A DNA stretch of 64,000 nucleotides from Chitinophagales bacterium (GTDB lineage: Bacteria > Bacteroidota > Bacteroidia > Chitinophagales > Chitinophagaceae). Made by a program: the position numbers and the translations under genes. Shown here one piece after another: positions 17,447 through 25,371 of this stretch; position 1 is the first letter of the stretch, and each line of letters starts with the position of its first letter. The DNA lies in contig JAFLBK010000001.1 in NCBI GenBank assembly GCA_017303335.1, positions 5,001-69,000 of the forward strand. The letters run 5' to 3'. A model generated the notes under the pieces. It was not told the DNA's origin and made no database searches. It worked only from the letters and a program-made list of their open reading frames with translations.

Positions 17447-18457
17447 TTACGCGATGAGTTTGGCGAAATGATGCACGGTACGTACCAGTTGGGATACATA
17501 GCTCATTTCATTATCGTACCAGCTCACGGTTTTCACCAGTTGTTTGTCGCCTGTTTTGATCACGCGGGTCTGGGTAGCGTCGAAAAGGCTTCCGAAACTG
17601 ATGCCGATCACGTCGCTGCTCACGATCTCGTCTTCGGTATACCCGAAACTTTCGTTGCTGGCGGCCTTCATGGCGGCGTTCACTTCTTCGGCGGTGGTAT
17701 CCTTAGCGAGGATGCTGTACAGTTCGGTTACTGAACCGGTGATGGTTGGTACACGCTGGGCGCCTCCATCGAGTTTGCCTTTCAGGTTGGGCAACACCAG
17801 GCCGATGGCTTTGGCTGCGCCGGTACTGTTGGGAACAATATTGGCCGCGGCGGCACGTGCCCTGCGCAGGTCGCCTTTTGCATGCGGCGCATCGAGGGTG
17901 TTCTGATCGTTGGTATAGGCGTGGATGGTACTCATCAGGCCGGTAACGATACCGAATTTTTCGTCGAGTACCTTGGCCATGGGCGCCAGGCAGTTGGTGG
18001 TACAGCTTGCGCAGCTGATGATGGTTTCGCTTCCGTCGAGTATCGCATGATTTACATTGAACACAACAGTCTTGAGATCACCGGTCGCCGGGGCGGAGAT
18101 AACCACGCGTTTGGCTCCCGCGGCCAGGTGCGCTTCCGCCTTGGCTTTATCGGTGAAGAAGCCGGTACTTTCGATCACCACGTCCACATCATGAGTACCC
18201 CAGGGAATCTGGGCCGGATCTTTCTGAGCGTATACTTTCACTTCATGGCCATTTACCACGATCGCGTTTTCCGTAGAAGTCACATTCTGACCAAAGCGGC
18301 CCTGTGCGCTGTCGTATTTTAACAGATGTGCCAGTACGGCCGGACTGGTGAGGTCGTTGATGGCAACAACATCGATACCCTCCATATTATAGATCTGGCG
18401 GAAAACCAAGCGGCCGATGCGGCCAAAACCGTTGATTGCAACTTTTACTGTACTCAT
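17447..18457 (-). CDS. gap: glyceraldehyde-3-phosphate dehydrogenase, type I
   Basis: 336 residues, NAD-dependent oxidation of glyceraldehyde 3-phosphate. Rossmann start [18 protein letters not shown]; catalytic Cys152 in [12 protein letters not shown]; His in the [11 protein letters not shown] segment; substrate-site [13 protein letters not shown]-terminal [14 protein letters not shown]. Asp-Leu after VVAIND suggests NAD rather than NADP preference. It is upstream of pgk on the same strand. The region 18458-18628 upstream holds no other gene. Confidence 0.97.
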   Translation of the reverse strand: MSTVKVAINGFGRIGRLVFRQIYNMEGIDVVAINDLTSPAVLAHLLKYDSAQGRFGQNVTSTENAIVVNGHEVKVYAQKDPAQIPWGTHDVDVVIESTGFFTDKAKAEAHLAAGAKRVVISAPATGDLKTVVFNVNHAILDGSETIISCASCTTNCLAPMAKVLDEKFGIVTGLMSTIHAYTNDQNTLDAPHAKGDLRRARAAAANIVPNSTGAAKAIGLVLPNLKGKLDGGAQRVPTITGSVTELYSILAKDTTAEEVNAAMKAASNESFGYTEDEIVSSDVIGISFGSLFDATQTRVIKTGDKQLVKTVSWYDNEMSYVSQLVRTVHHFAKLIA

Positions 18458-18628
18458 AACTTTAATTTGAATTTACATTTGAGTGGCAAAAGTACAGGAT
18501 AAGGAAGAATTTTCAGCGATTATTTTCCGACAAATTTTAGCCCGCAAAAACATCCTGAAAAGCAGGCCCAGACTGGATTTATCTGATACAGCCCGAACCG
18601 GAAAAACTGATCCAGTTTTCGTAAAAGA

Positions 18629-18660
18629 TTTGGTTACAAAGTGGCCACGCTTTATCTTTG
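18629..18660 (+). promoter_or_regulatory. promoter of the tRNA-Glu gene
   Basis: TTTG at 18629-18632, 20 bases, then TATCTTTG at 18653-18660: a good match to the Bacteroidota housekeeping promoter. The tRNA begins 17 bases later. Confidence 0.75.
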
Positions 18661-18677
18661 CCGTCCTTTACGGAACC

Positions 18678-18752
18678 GCCGCGTTGGTCAAGGGGTTAAG
18701 ACGCCTCCCTTTCACGGAGGAATCACGGGTTCGAATCCCGTACGTGGTACCA
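18678..18752 (+). tRNA. tRNA-Glu (anticodon TTC)
   Basis: Cloverleaf by eye: acceptor GCCGCGT / ACGTGGT with two G-U pairs, D arm starting GGTCAAGGGGTTAAGAC, anticodon stem CCTCC / GGAGG around loop CTTTCAC with TTC, T arm CGGG TTCGAAT CCCG, discriminator A. CCA follows in the DNA (18750-18752), so the 3' end may be encoded. The body is 18678-18749. Confidence 0.95.
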
Positions 18753-18753
18753 A

Positions 18754-18785
18754 GAAAGCCTCTCTGACCGAGAGGCTTTCTTTAT
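18754..18785 (+). terminator. terminator of tRNA-Glu (first copy)
   Basis: 11-bp stem GAAAGCCTCTC / GAGAGGCTTTC with loop TGACC (18754-18780), followed by TTTATTTT. Directly after the tRNA CCA. Confidence 0.88.
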
Positions 18786-18791
18786 TTTAGA

Positions 18792-19064
18792 ATGGTTACC
18801 GTATATGTATTACAAAGTATCAAGGATGCCGCAACCTATGTTGGTATTGCGCTAGATGCAGAAAAAAGACTCAAGGAGCATAACTCCGGAAAAAACCGAT
18901 ACACGAAAGGTCACCTACCCTGGCAGATAATCTACACTGAGCAACAACCGGATTGGGCCAGCGCCAGAAAGAGGGAAAAATACCTTAAGTCGACTGCCGG
19001 CAAAAATTGGTTACGAAAATTTCTAGCTCAAAAAGATGGAGACAAGGGTTCCCTGCCTGCTTGA
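18792..19064 (+). CDS. GIY-YIG (URI-type) nuclease family protein
   Basis: A 90-residue single-domain GIY-YIG protein. VYVLQS and TYVGIA are the two halves of the GIY-YIG signature; Arg in EKRLKEHNSG, Lys-Gly-His in TKGHLPWQI and Glu in ASARKREKYLKS complete the usual catalytic set. No added DNA-binding domain is present. The last codons (GSLPA) are written by a palindrome at 19049-19081. The gene sits between two copies of the tRNA-Glu 3' end and terminator, so the upstream terminator may limit its expression. Such small stand-alone genes often sit beside tRNA genes in Bacteroidota; a homing-type origin is my inference. Confidence 0.88.
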   Translation: MVTVYVLQSIKDAATYVGIALDAEKRLKEHNSGKNRYTKGHLPWQIIYTEQQPDWASARKREKYLKSTAGKNWLRKFLAQKDGDKGSLPA

Positions 19065-19126
19065 CGCAGTCAGGCAGGGAATCCCGTACGTGGTACCAAA
19101 AAAGCCTCTCTGACCGAGAGGCTTTT
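19046..19126 (+). repeat. partial tRNA-Glu 3' copy interrupted by a palindrome, plus second terminator
   Basis: GGGTTC (19046-19051) and GAATCCCGTACGTGGTACCA (19079-19098) are the two halves of the tRNA T arm and 3' end, separated by 27 bases. The 27-base insert forms most of a hairpin with arms TTCCCTGCCTG and CAGGCAGGGAA (19049-19081). The second terminator (19100-19124) has the same stem AGCCTCTC / GAGAGGCT and ends in TTTTTT. Confidence 0.75.
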
Positions 19127-19150
19127 TTATGCCGTCACAACACTGCCTGT

Positions 19151-19741
19151 TTACTTACCGGTGTCGAATTTCCGGAAGATTGTTTTCACACTCCGGTCGA
19201 TCTCGTTACTGCTGATTCGGCTGCTGCTCAACTCACTGGTGGTCCAGCCCTGCCATACCGTCTTATCGGTACTGTTATCGATGAGTGTAATGGTGATCGT
19301 GCCTTCCCGTACCGTGGTGGAATAGGTATCATATCCCATGAAACGGGAGGGGAAATAGTACGTAATAACCCGGCCGCTGTACCGGTTATAGTAGCTGCGT
19401 GTATACGGCTGAGAGTAAACCGGGTCTTGCTGCTCTTTCCGATTCCGCTCCACAAGCAACTCAGAACTCACGAGTACATCCGGGTTGGCACTCACTTCCC
19501 GCCAGCCATTTTTCTGCAATTGCTCATTCACGGCGTTCCGGATATTCGTTTCAGTAAGTTCTGTACGGCGGTTTTTCTTTCTGCCTTTTTCTTCCGGCTT
19601 ATCGATCCAGGCATACGTGCGGTACTTACTGAAGTCTGCAGATTTATCTTTTTCGATATGGGCCGTTCCGGCGCAACCGGACAGTACAAGCAAAGCGGAA
19701 ACAGCCACCGTGCTTACCCATTTAACTGATGCTGGTAACAT
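19151..19741 (-). CDS. DUF4136 lipoprotein
   Basis: 196 residues; signal peptide with lipobox LVLSGC, so lipidation at that Cys. The DUF4136 domain is recognisable: DFSKYRTYAWID, NAVNEQLQKNGW, DVLVSSELLVE and a C-terminal TITITLIDNSTDKTVWQGWT followed by IDRSVKTIFRKF. Function unknown; the family is common in Bacteroidota and Proteobacteria envelopes. An unusually strong AAAGGAGGACCT ribosome site precedes the ATG at 19739-19741. Convergent with the tRNA/GIY-YIG locus. Confidence 0.88.
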   Translation of the reverse strand: MLPASVKWVSTVAVSALLVLSGCAGTAHIEKDKSADFSKYRTYAWIDKPEEKGRKKNRRTELTETNIRNAVNEQLQKNGWREVSANPDVLVSSELLVERNRKEQQDPVYSQPYTRSYYNRYSGRVITYYFPSRFMGYDTYSTTVREGTITITLIDNSTDKTVWQGWTTSELSSSRISSNEIDRSVKTIFRKFDTGK

Positions 19742-19924
19742 AGGTCCTCCTTTTTTAATCGTTTAAAAAAATGCGTCCTATGAGCGCAAAAAGGGTGCAT
19801 GGGTAAAAGCATTCACTGTAAAATTTTCGTAAAAAAGATCCCCCTTTCCCGGGAACAGATCAACCGGAATTGTTCGGCAACCTGCGTTAAAATTCTATGA
19901 ATTATCTTTAGCAAAAACTTGCTT

Positions 19925-20824
19925 ATGCACTTCGAATGGAACGGTGTATTTCCCGCACTCACCACAAAATTCACGGCCGATGATCAACTCGATCTCCCGG
20001 TATTTGAAAAGAATTTACAGGCCCAGTTGAATGCCGGTGTTCATGGTATCGTACTGGGTGGCACCCTGGGGGAAGCCAGTGTGCTGACAACGGCCGAAAA
20101 AGAACAATTGGTACAATTCGCCGTTGAAAAATGCGCCGGAAAGGTTCCCGTGATCCTGAACATCGCCGAAGGAAGTACCCGCGAAGCGCTGCAGCAGGCT
20201 GTAAACGCAAAGACCTGGGGCGCCCAGGGGCTGATGATGCTTCCGCCCATGCGGTATAAAAGCGATCACCGCGAAACGGTCACTTATTTTAAAACCGTGG
20301 CCGATTCCACAGACCTGCCGATCATGATCTACAACAACCCGGTTGATTACAAGATCGAGGTTACGCTCGACATGTTTGCCGAACTGGCTGCTTGCAAAAA
20401 CATCAACGCGGTGAAAGAATCTACCCGGGATGTAACCAATGTAACCCGGATGCGGAACCGGTTTGGCGACCGCTTCAAACTGCTTTGCGGCGTTGATACC
20501 CTGGCCATGGAAGAACTTTGCCTTGGCGCCGATGGCTGGGTTGCGGGACTGGTTTGCGCATTCCCCAAAGAAACCGTCGCTATATATAACCTGGTAAAAG
20601 CCGGCAGGATCGCTGAAGCCACAGGCATCTATCGCTGGTTCATGCCCCTGCTGGAACTCGATATCCACCCGAAGCTGGTTCAATATATCAAACTGGCCGA
20701 AGCACAGGTTGGGTTGGGATCGGAATACGTGCGGGCTCCCCGCCTGGCGCTTACCGGTAAAGAAAGAGAAGACATCCTGAAGATCATTACCGACGGAATC
20801 GCTGCAAGACCAAACCTTGGCTGA
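19925..20824 (+). CDS. 1-pyrroline-4-hydroxy-2-carboxylate deaminase (DHDPS family)
   Basis: 299 residues of the dihydrodipicolinate synthase/NAL superfamily. Class I aldolase features: GGTLGEASVLT, Tyr136 in MIYNNPVDY and Schiff-base Lys164 in INAVKESTRD. The family alone does not give the substrate; context does: the next gene is a 2-oxoglutarate semialdehyde dehydrogenase and the epimerase and oxidase of hydroxyproline breakdown follow. It should deaminate and dehydrate the pyrroline to 2-oxoglutarate semialdehyde. I use the ATG at 19925, not the TTG two codons upstream. TATCTTTA at 19903-19910 may be the -7 box. Confidence 0.85.
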   Translation: MHFEWNGVFPALTTKFTADDQLDLPVFEKNLQAQLNAGVHGIVLGGTLGEASVLTTAEKEQLVQFAVEKCAGKVPVILNIAEGSTREALQQAVNAKTWGAQGLMMLPPMRYKSDHRETVTYFKTVADSTDLPIMIYNNPVDYKIEVTLDMFAELAACKNINAVKESTRDVTNVTRMRNRFGDRFKLLCGVDTLAMEELCLGADGWVAGLVCAFPKETVAIYNLVKAGRIAEATGIYRWFMPLLELDIHPKLVQYIKLAEAQVGLGSEYVRAPRLALTGKEREDILKIITDGIAARPNLG

Positions 20825-20879
20825 GAATAAAAAATCACAAAGGAAGAATGAAAAATTTCTTCAGGACAAAATAATTGTT

Positions 20880-22364
20880 ATGGGTTACAAGGACTTTACA
20901 CCGGAAGAAATAAACGCGGTAATGCAGGACGCATGGAAAGCCTTTCATGTGTACCGCAGGTTTTCATTAAAACAACGGGCCGGTTTCATGAAAGCCATTG
21001 CCATTGAACTGGAAAATGCGGGCGATGCCCTGATACAAACCGCCATGCGGGAAACCCATTTACCCGAGGCACGATTACGGGGCGAGCGGGCCAGGACCAT
21101 TTTTCAACTGAACAGTTATGCCGATGCCTGCGAAAAAGGCGACTGGCTCGAAGCACGGATCGATACGGCCATACCAGACAAAACGCCACCCAAGCCCGAT
21201 ATCCGCAAAATGCTGGTACCGCTTGGGCCTGTGGTTGTTTTTGGAGCCAGTAATTTCCCCTTCGCTTATTCCACCGCCGGGGGCGACACGGCCTGCGCAT
21301 TCGCTGCCGGGTGCCCCGTGATCGTTAAAGCGCATCCCGCTCATGCCGACACTTCCGAAATGGTAGCCAATGCTGTTTTTACAGCGGCTGAAAAATGCAA
21401 CATGCCAAAAGGAATCTTTGCGCATGTTCATGGCGCCGGCTTTGAAGTGGGCAAAGCGCTGGTAACACATCCACACACAAAAGCCGTTGGCTTCACCGGA
21501 TCCTATGCCGGCGGAAAGCAATTGTTCGATTGGGGCAACCAACGCAAAGAACCGATCCCGGTATTTGCCGAAATGGGAAGCATCAATCCGGTTTTCCTGC
21601 TGCCCGAAAAATTGAAAACATCAGCCAGCGACATTGCCACGATGTACGCCGGATCCATTACCCTCGGCGTTGGTCAATTCTGCACCAACCCCGGGCTGAT
21701 CATCGGCACCGAAGGTGAAGCGCTGCAAGCTTTTATTCACGACCTCGGCAAGGCGATACAACAGATTGCCCCCGCACCCATGCTCCACCAGGGCATTGTG
21801 GAAGCGTATAAAAAAAATAAGGGCAATGCGTTGCTGCAGGATGATGTACACCTGGTAGCGGAAAGTGAATCGCCCGTACATGCCAACGAAGGTCTGCCCA
21901 CAATCGCCACGGCCAGCGGACAGGCTTTTTTGAACAACCCGGTACTTCACCAGGAAGTATTCGGCCCCTACTCGATCGTCGTTCGTTGCAAGGATATGAA
22001 TGAAATGCTGGAAGTAGCCCGGCACATCGAAGGACAACTAACCGCCACCCTCATGGCAACCGATGCCGACATTACGCAAAACACGGCACTGGTGGAAGCC
22101 GTAAAAAATATCTGCGGGCGTTTCATACTCAATGGCGTTCCCACCGGTGTGGAAGTATGTTTAAGCATGCAGCACGGCGGACCCTTCCCCGCCAGTTCCG
22201 ATTCCCGTTTCACATCCGTGGGCGCCGATGGCATCAAACGTTTTGCCCGGCCGATCGCCTTCCAGAACTGGAGCAACGACCTGCTGCCGGATGAATTGAA
22301 GAATGAAAACCCCCTCGGCATCTGGCGAACGGTGAACAACGAGCTGATGAAAACGCCTCTGTAA
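20880..22364 (+). CDS. 2-oxoglutarate semialdehyde dehydrogenase (hydroxyproline pathway)
   Basis: 494-residue aldehyde dehydrogenase of the NADP-dependent KGSADH type. Catalytic Cys268 in GVGQFCTNPG and general-base Glu231 in FAEMGSINP; NAD(P)-binding GPVVVFGASNFPFAYS. The GQFCTNPG form, rather than GQxCxAGSR, is typical of KGSADH from hydroxyproline and sugar-acid pathways. It oxidises 2-oxoglutarate semialdehyde, the product of the preceding deaminase, to 2-oxoglutarate. The frame is open upstream to 20817 but the ATG at 20880 starts MGYKDFTPEEINAVMQDAW, where homology is expected; 55 bases separate the two genes. Confidence 0.88.
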   Translation: MGYKDFTPEEINAVMQDAWKAFHVYRRFSLKQRAGFMKAIAIELENAGDALIQTAMRETHLPEARLRGERARTIFQLNSYADACEKGDWLEARIDTAIPDKTPPKPDIRKMLVPLGPVVVFGASNFPFAYSTAGGDTACAFAAGCPVIVKAHPAHADTSEMVANAVFTAAEKCNMPKGIFAHVHGAGFEVGKALVTHPHTKAVGFTGSYAGGKQLFDWGNQRKEPIPVFAEMGSINPVFLLPEKLKTSASDIATMYAGSITLGVGQFCTNPGLIIGTEGEALQAFIHDLGKAIQQIAPAPMLHQGIVEAYKKNKGNALLQDDVHLVAESESPVHANEGLPTIATASGQAFLNNPVLHQEVFGPYSIVVRCKDMNEMLEVARHIEGQLTATLMATDADITQNTALVEAVKNICGRFILNGVPTGVEVCLSMQHGGPFPASSDSRFTSVGADGIKRFARPIAFQNWSNDLLPDELKNENPLGIWRTVNNELMKTPL

Positions 22365-22379
22365 TATCCCGGAATCCTT

Positions 22380-22802
22380 TTACCTGCTTCCCTTCGGAAT
22401 AAAGGCCCTGTCGAACGGAATCTTCCGGATAAGAAGGCCATGATACACGAAGACTCCTTCGATGCTTATATTAATGGCATAATAGGTATCATTGATGTCC
22501 CAGCAACTGATCAACGCGATCTGTTTCCCATCCCGGATAAGTTCAATAGATCCACCGGGAGTTACGCCGTATTTTTCTACGTCAAAATCCTTGTCACTGA
22601 AATACAATCCCGCGATCTGCCCGATACCTGCTTTATACAAGGTGTCCGTCATTGCTCCCTTTGCGATCTTCGGTCCGCCACGAACAACAAGCGTATCGGT
22701 GTCCTTCAGTAAATTCATGAAAGGAAAAACCGTGGTCCGTTTCTGCGCCGAACCAGCCAGGCAAAGCAAAAGGAATAATACTGTTACCAGGAATTGTTTC
22801 AT
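22380..22802 (-). CDS. exported hypothetical protein
   Basis: About 140 residues. Signal peptide MKQFLVTVLFLLLCLAGSAQ, then a small soluble domain with repeated DTL segments and beta-rich GVTPGGSIELIRDGKQIALI and YYAINISIEGVFVYHGLLI. I do not recognise the family. Start chosen at 22800-22802 because the signal peptide begins there. It lies 22 bases after the sterol-desaturase gene on the same strand and interrupts the hydroxyproline genes on the other strand; no link is evident. Confidence 0.7.
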   Translation of the reverse strand: MKQFLVTVLFLLLCLAGSAQKRTTVFPFMNLLKDTDTLVVRGGPKIAKGAMTDTLYKAGIGQIAGLYFSDKDFDVEKYGVTPGGSIELIRDGKQIALISCWDINDTYYAINISIEGVFVYHGLLIRKIPFDRAFIPKGSR

Positions 22803-22824
22803 CGGGTGATCGTATTTGACCATG

Positions 22825-24105
22825 TTACAAGGCATGCTGCACCCGCATATCTTCTTTCCGGTGCTTTTGCACCAGCCAGGCTGTTACCAGTATCGAAACA
22901 ACAAAATAGGTTCCCAGGATATATGTCACGGCCGGCAAATAGGTTGAGGCTCCAAACCAGTCGTTTTGCTGAAACAGGAAAGACAATCCCAACCCGCCCC
23001 GGAAACATTCCCAGAGGATGGCGGTATGGTTACGGTCCATCAGGTCGGTAAACGCGTATACACTCAGGAAAACAAAACCGCCATACCAGAAGATATAAAA
23101 ATGATTGAGTGCATTGATGGCGGCGATATTTCCAAACAGGTAGCTGATGAAGAACAATACCATCAATAGCTGTATCCAGCTCCAGGTTTGCAGGGCTGTG
23201 GATGCCGGTTTATTGTACTTTTCAAAATGATACACATCATTGATCTTGTATACCGGGTATTTTTCAACCACGTCCGCGGGGCGATAACCCGTATGCCGGA
23301 ACCAAAGGGTGAATTTATCCTTCCAGTTTTTCGTATGCCAGGCATCCTGTATCAGCAACCAAACGTGCTGAAAATTTATCCGGATCGGGTTCCAGGTACG
23401 CACCGGCCTGGTGATCCCGTATACCGGTGGCACATCCGGCAGTTCTTCCTGGAACGTGCCGAACCATTTATCCCAGAATATGAATATCTGGCTGTAATTC
23501 TTATCGATGTACTCGGGGTTAATGGCGTGATGAACCGGGTGATGTGAAGGCGTAACAATGATCTTCTCCAGGAAACCCATGCGGCCGATATGCTGCGTAT
23601 GATACCAGAACTGCGCAAAGAGATGAAGCGGAGCCACCACGGCGATCACATCGGCCGGAACACCAAGCAGGGCCGCCGGCAGCAGGAAGATGGCGAATGT
23701 TTTAACGATGGAAGAAATACTTTGCCGTAAGGCGCAGGCGAGGTTGAATTCTTCGCTGCTGTGGTGCACAATATGCCCATTCCAGAAAAAATTTGCCACA
23801 TGCTGCAGGCGATGCACCCAATAGCCGGCAAAATCGAGGGCCAGGAAGGCGATCACATAAACAAGGAAATCGTTGCTGATATGAACCAGGGCGAGATTCC
23901 GCACGAGAAAGGGATACGACAGCACCACAAAGGCAAGCCCGATTACATCCTTGGTAACATTGGTGACCCCGCTGCTGAGGCTGCTGATCATATCCATGTT
24001 CCGGACCGTATCTTTCCCCTTGATCCGGCCATACCATTTCTCGAACAACACCAGCAGCAGAAAGGCCGGCATGGCGATGAGTAAAACCTGTCCGTAGCGT
24101 TCCAT
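22825..24105 (-). CDS. sterol desaturase/fatty acid hydroxylase family membrane protein
   Basis: 426 residues with six or more membrane helices. The di-iron histidine clusters are present: HRLQHVANFFW with NGHIVHHSSEEFN, and HTQHIGRMGFLEK with TPSHHPVHHAINP. Length and extra C-terminal helices (WSWIQLLMVLFFISYLFG and after) recall alkylglycerol-monooxygenase-like members rather than short desaturases. Substrate is probably a membrane lipid. It shares a strand with the small exported protein downstream. Divergent from the epimerase across a 258-base spacer. Confidence 0.9.
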   Translation of the reverse strand: MERYGQVLLIAMPAFLLLVLFEKWYGRIKGKDTVRNMDMISSLSSGVTNVTKDVIGLAFVVLSYPFLVRNLALVHISNDFLVYVIAFLALDFAGYWVHRLQHVANFFWNGHIVHHSSEEFNLACALRQSISSIVKTFAIFLLPAALLGVPADVIAVVAPLHLFAQFWYHTQHIGRMGFLEKIIVTPSHHPVHHAINPEYIDKNYSQIFIFWDKWFGTFQEELPDVPPVYGITRPVRTWNPIRINFQHVWLLIQDAWHTKNWKDKFTLWFRHTGYRPADVVEKYPVYKINDVYHFEKYNKPASTALQTWSWIQLLMVLFFISYLFGNIAAINALNHFYIFWYGGFVFLSVYAFTDLMDRNHTAILWECFRGGLGLSFLFQQNDWFGASTYLPAVTYILGTYFVVSILVTAWLVQKHRKEDMRVQHAL

Positions 24106-24363
24106 CTGTTTTGTTTTTATAAAAATAGTTCAATTCCCGGTACCTGTATTATATTGACTGGCAGTATGAAACAACTCTTTTATGCACCAGGAACTTTAAT
24201 TTGTAATCAAAATTGTATAACGCCGTAGATTTACTTCTACAAATATTTATTAACCCGTTCAGCAACAAAACAATTGTTTGTCCATACTGAACGCAGCGTC
24301 GAATTTTATTTTATCTTCCAATTCCGATATTTCTTTATCTGTAACCAGTAAAGCAATAAAAGT

Positions 24364-25362
24364 TTGAACGTTTTCCATTGCATCGACGCCCATACCTGCG
24401 GAAATCCGGTACGCCTGGTGAAACAGGGCGGCCCCGTACTCACCGGCAACAGCATGAGTGAGAAAAGACAGCATTTCCTCCGCGAATTCGACTGGATCCG
24501 CAAAGGCCTTATGTTTGAACCCCGGGGGCACGACATGATGAGCGGGAGCATCCTCTACCCGCCACACGATCCGCAGAACGACGTTGCGGTGCTCTTCATC
24601 GAAACCAGCGGCTGCCTGCCCATGTGCGGGCATGGCACCATCGGCACCATCACCATCGCCATCGAAGAAGGATTGATCCAACCCAAAACCCCGGGCACCG
24701 TACGCATGGAAGCGCCCGCCGGGCTGGTGATCATCTCCTACCAACAGGAGGGCGGAAAAGTTAAAAGCGTACGCCTAACCAATGTTCCCGCCTTCCTGCA
24801 TTCCACAGAACTCACGGCCGTTTGTCCCGAACTGGGTGAACTGGTGGTGGATGTTTCGTACGGCGGTAATTTCTACGCCATCGTGGATGTACAGAAAAAT
24901 TTCAGCGGACTCGAACATTACCCGGCCGATAAACTGATCGCCTGGGCGAGAGAACTGAGAAAAGACATCAATGCCCGCTATGAGTTTGTTCACCCGGAAA
25001 ATGAAACCATCAACGGGTGCAGTCATATCCTGTGGACCGGCGCCGTGCTTGATAAAACCTCCACCGCCCGCAATGCCGTTTTCTATGGCGACAAAGCCAT
25101 CGACCGCAGCCCCTGTGGCACCGGCACCAGCGCCCGCATGGCGCAATGGTACGCGAAAGGAAAACTGAAGAAAGGGGATGAATTCGTACACGAAAGCATC
25201 ATCGGCAGCAAATTCATCGGGCGTATCGAGGAAGAATTAACCGTAAGCGGCAAGCCCGCCATCCGGCCAAGCATCGAAGGATGGGCCCGGATCTATGGCC
25301 ACAATACCATTACCATCGACCCCGAAGACGATCCCTATGCCCTGGGTTTCCAGGTCATCTGA
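24364..25362 (+). CDS. 4-hydroxyproline 2-epimerase (proline racemase family)
   Basis: 332 residues; interconverts trans-4-hydroxy-L-proline and cis-4-hydroxy-D-proline, entry step of the pathway. Two catalytic Cys are present: Cys88 in PMCGHGTIG and Cys251 in SPCGTGTSARMA, so it is an epimerase and not the Thr-containing dehydratase. The frame is closed by a stop at 24349, and the only credible start is the TTG at 24364 giving MNVFHCIDAHTCGNPVRLV, the family's usual beginning. Followed by a PqqB-like gene and the D-amino-acid oxidase, each about 10 bases apart, so one operon. Confidence 0.92.
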   Translation: MNVFHCIDAHTCGNPVRLVKQGGPVLTGNSMSEKRQHFLREFDWIRKGLMFEPRGHDMMSGSILYPPHDPQNDVAVLFIETSGCLPMCGHGTIGTITIAIEEGLIQPKTPGTVRMEAPAGLVIISYQQEGGKVKSVRLTNVPAFLHSTELTAVCPELGELVVDVSYGGNFYAIVDVQKNFSGLEHYPADKLIAWARELRKDINARYEFVHPENETINGCSHILWTGAVLDKTSTARNAVFYGDKAIDRSPCGTGTSARMAQWYAKGKLKKGDEFVHESIIGSKFIGRIEEELTVSGKPAIRPSIEGWARIYGHNTITIDPEDDPYALGFQVI

Positions 25363-25371
25363 TCGCCCACC

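Larger units (their letters stand above)
18733..19127 (+). mobile_element. tRNA-Glu-associated GIY-YIG element with duplicated 3' end
   Basis: 18733-18780 (tRNA 3' end plus terminator) is repeated at 19079-19126 with about two differences. Between the copies lies only a GIY-YIG gene and a hairpin. The arrangement looks like an insertion that left a complete tRNA on one side and rebuilt the tRNA 3' end and terminator on the other, as integrating elements at tRNA genes do. No integrase is present. Boundaries are those of the direct repeat. Confidence 0.6.

Noticed and set aside
18483-18767. Open frame of 94 codons upstream of and across the tRNA
   Set aside because: It runs through the tRNA-Glu promoter and body; the end SRVRIPYVV is a typical translation of a tRNA 3' half.
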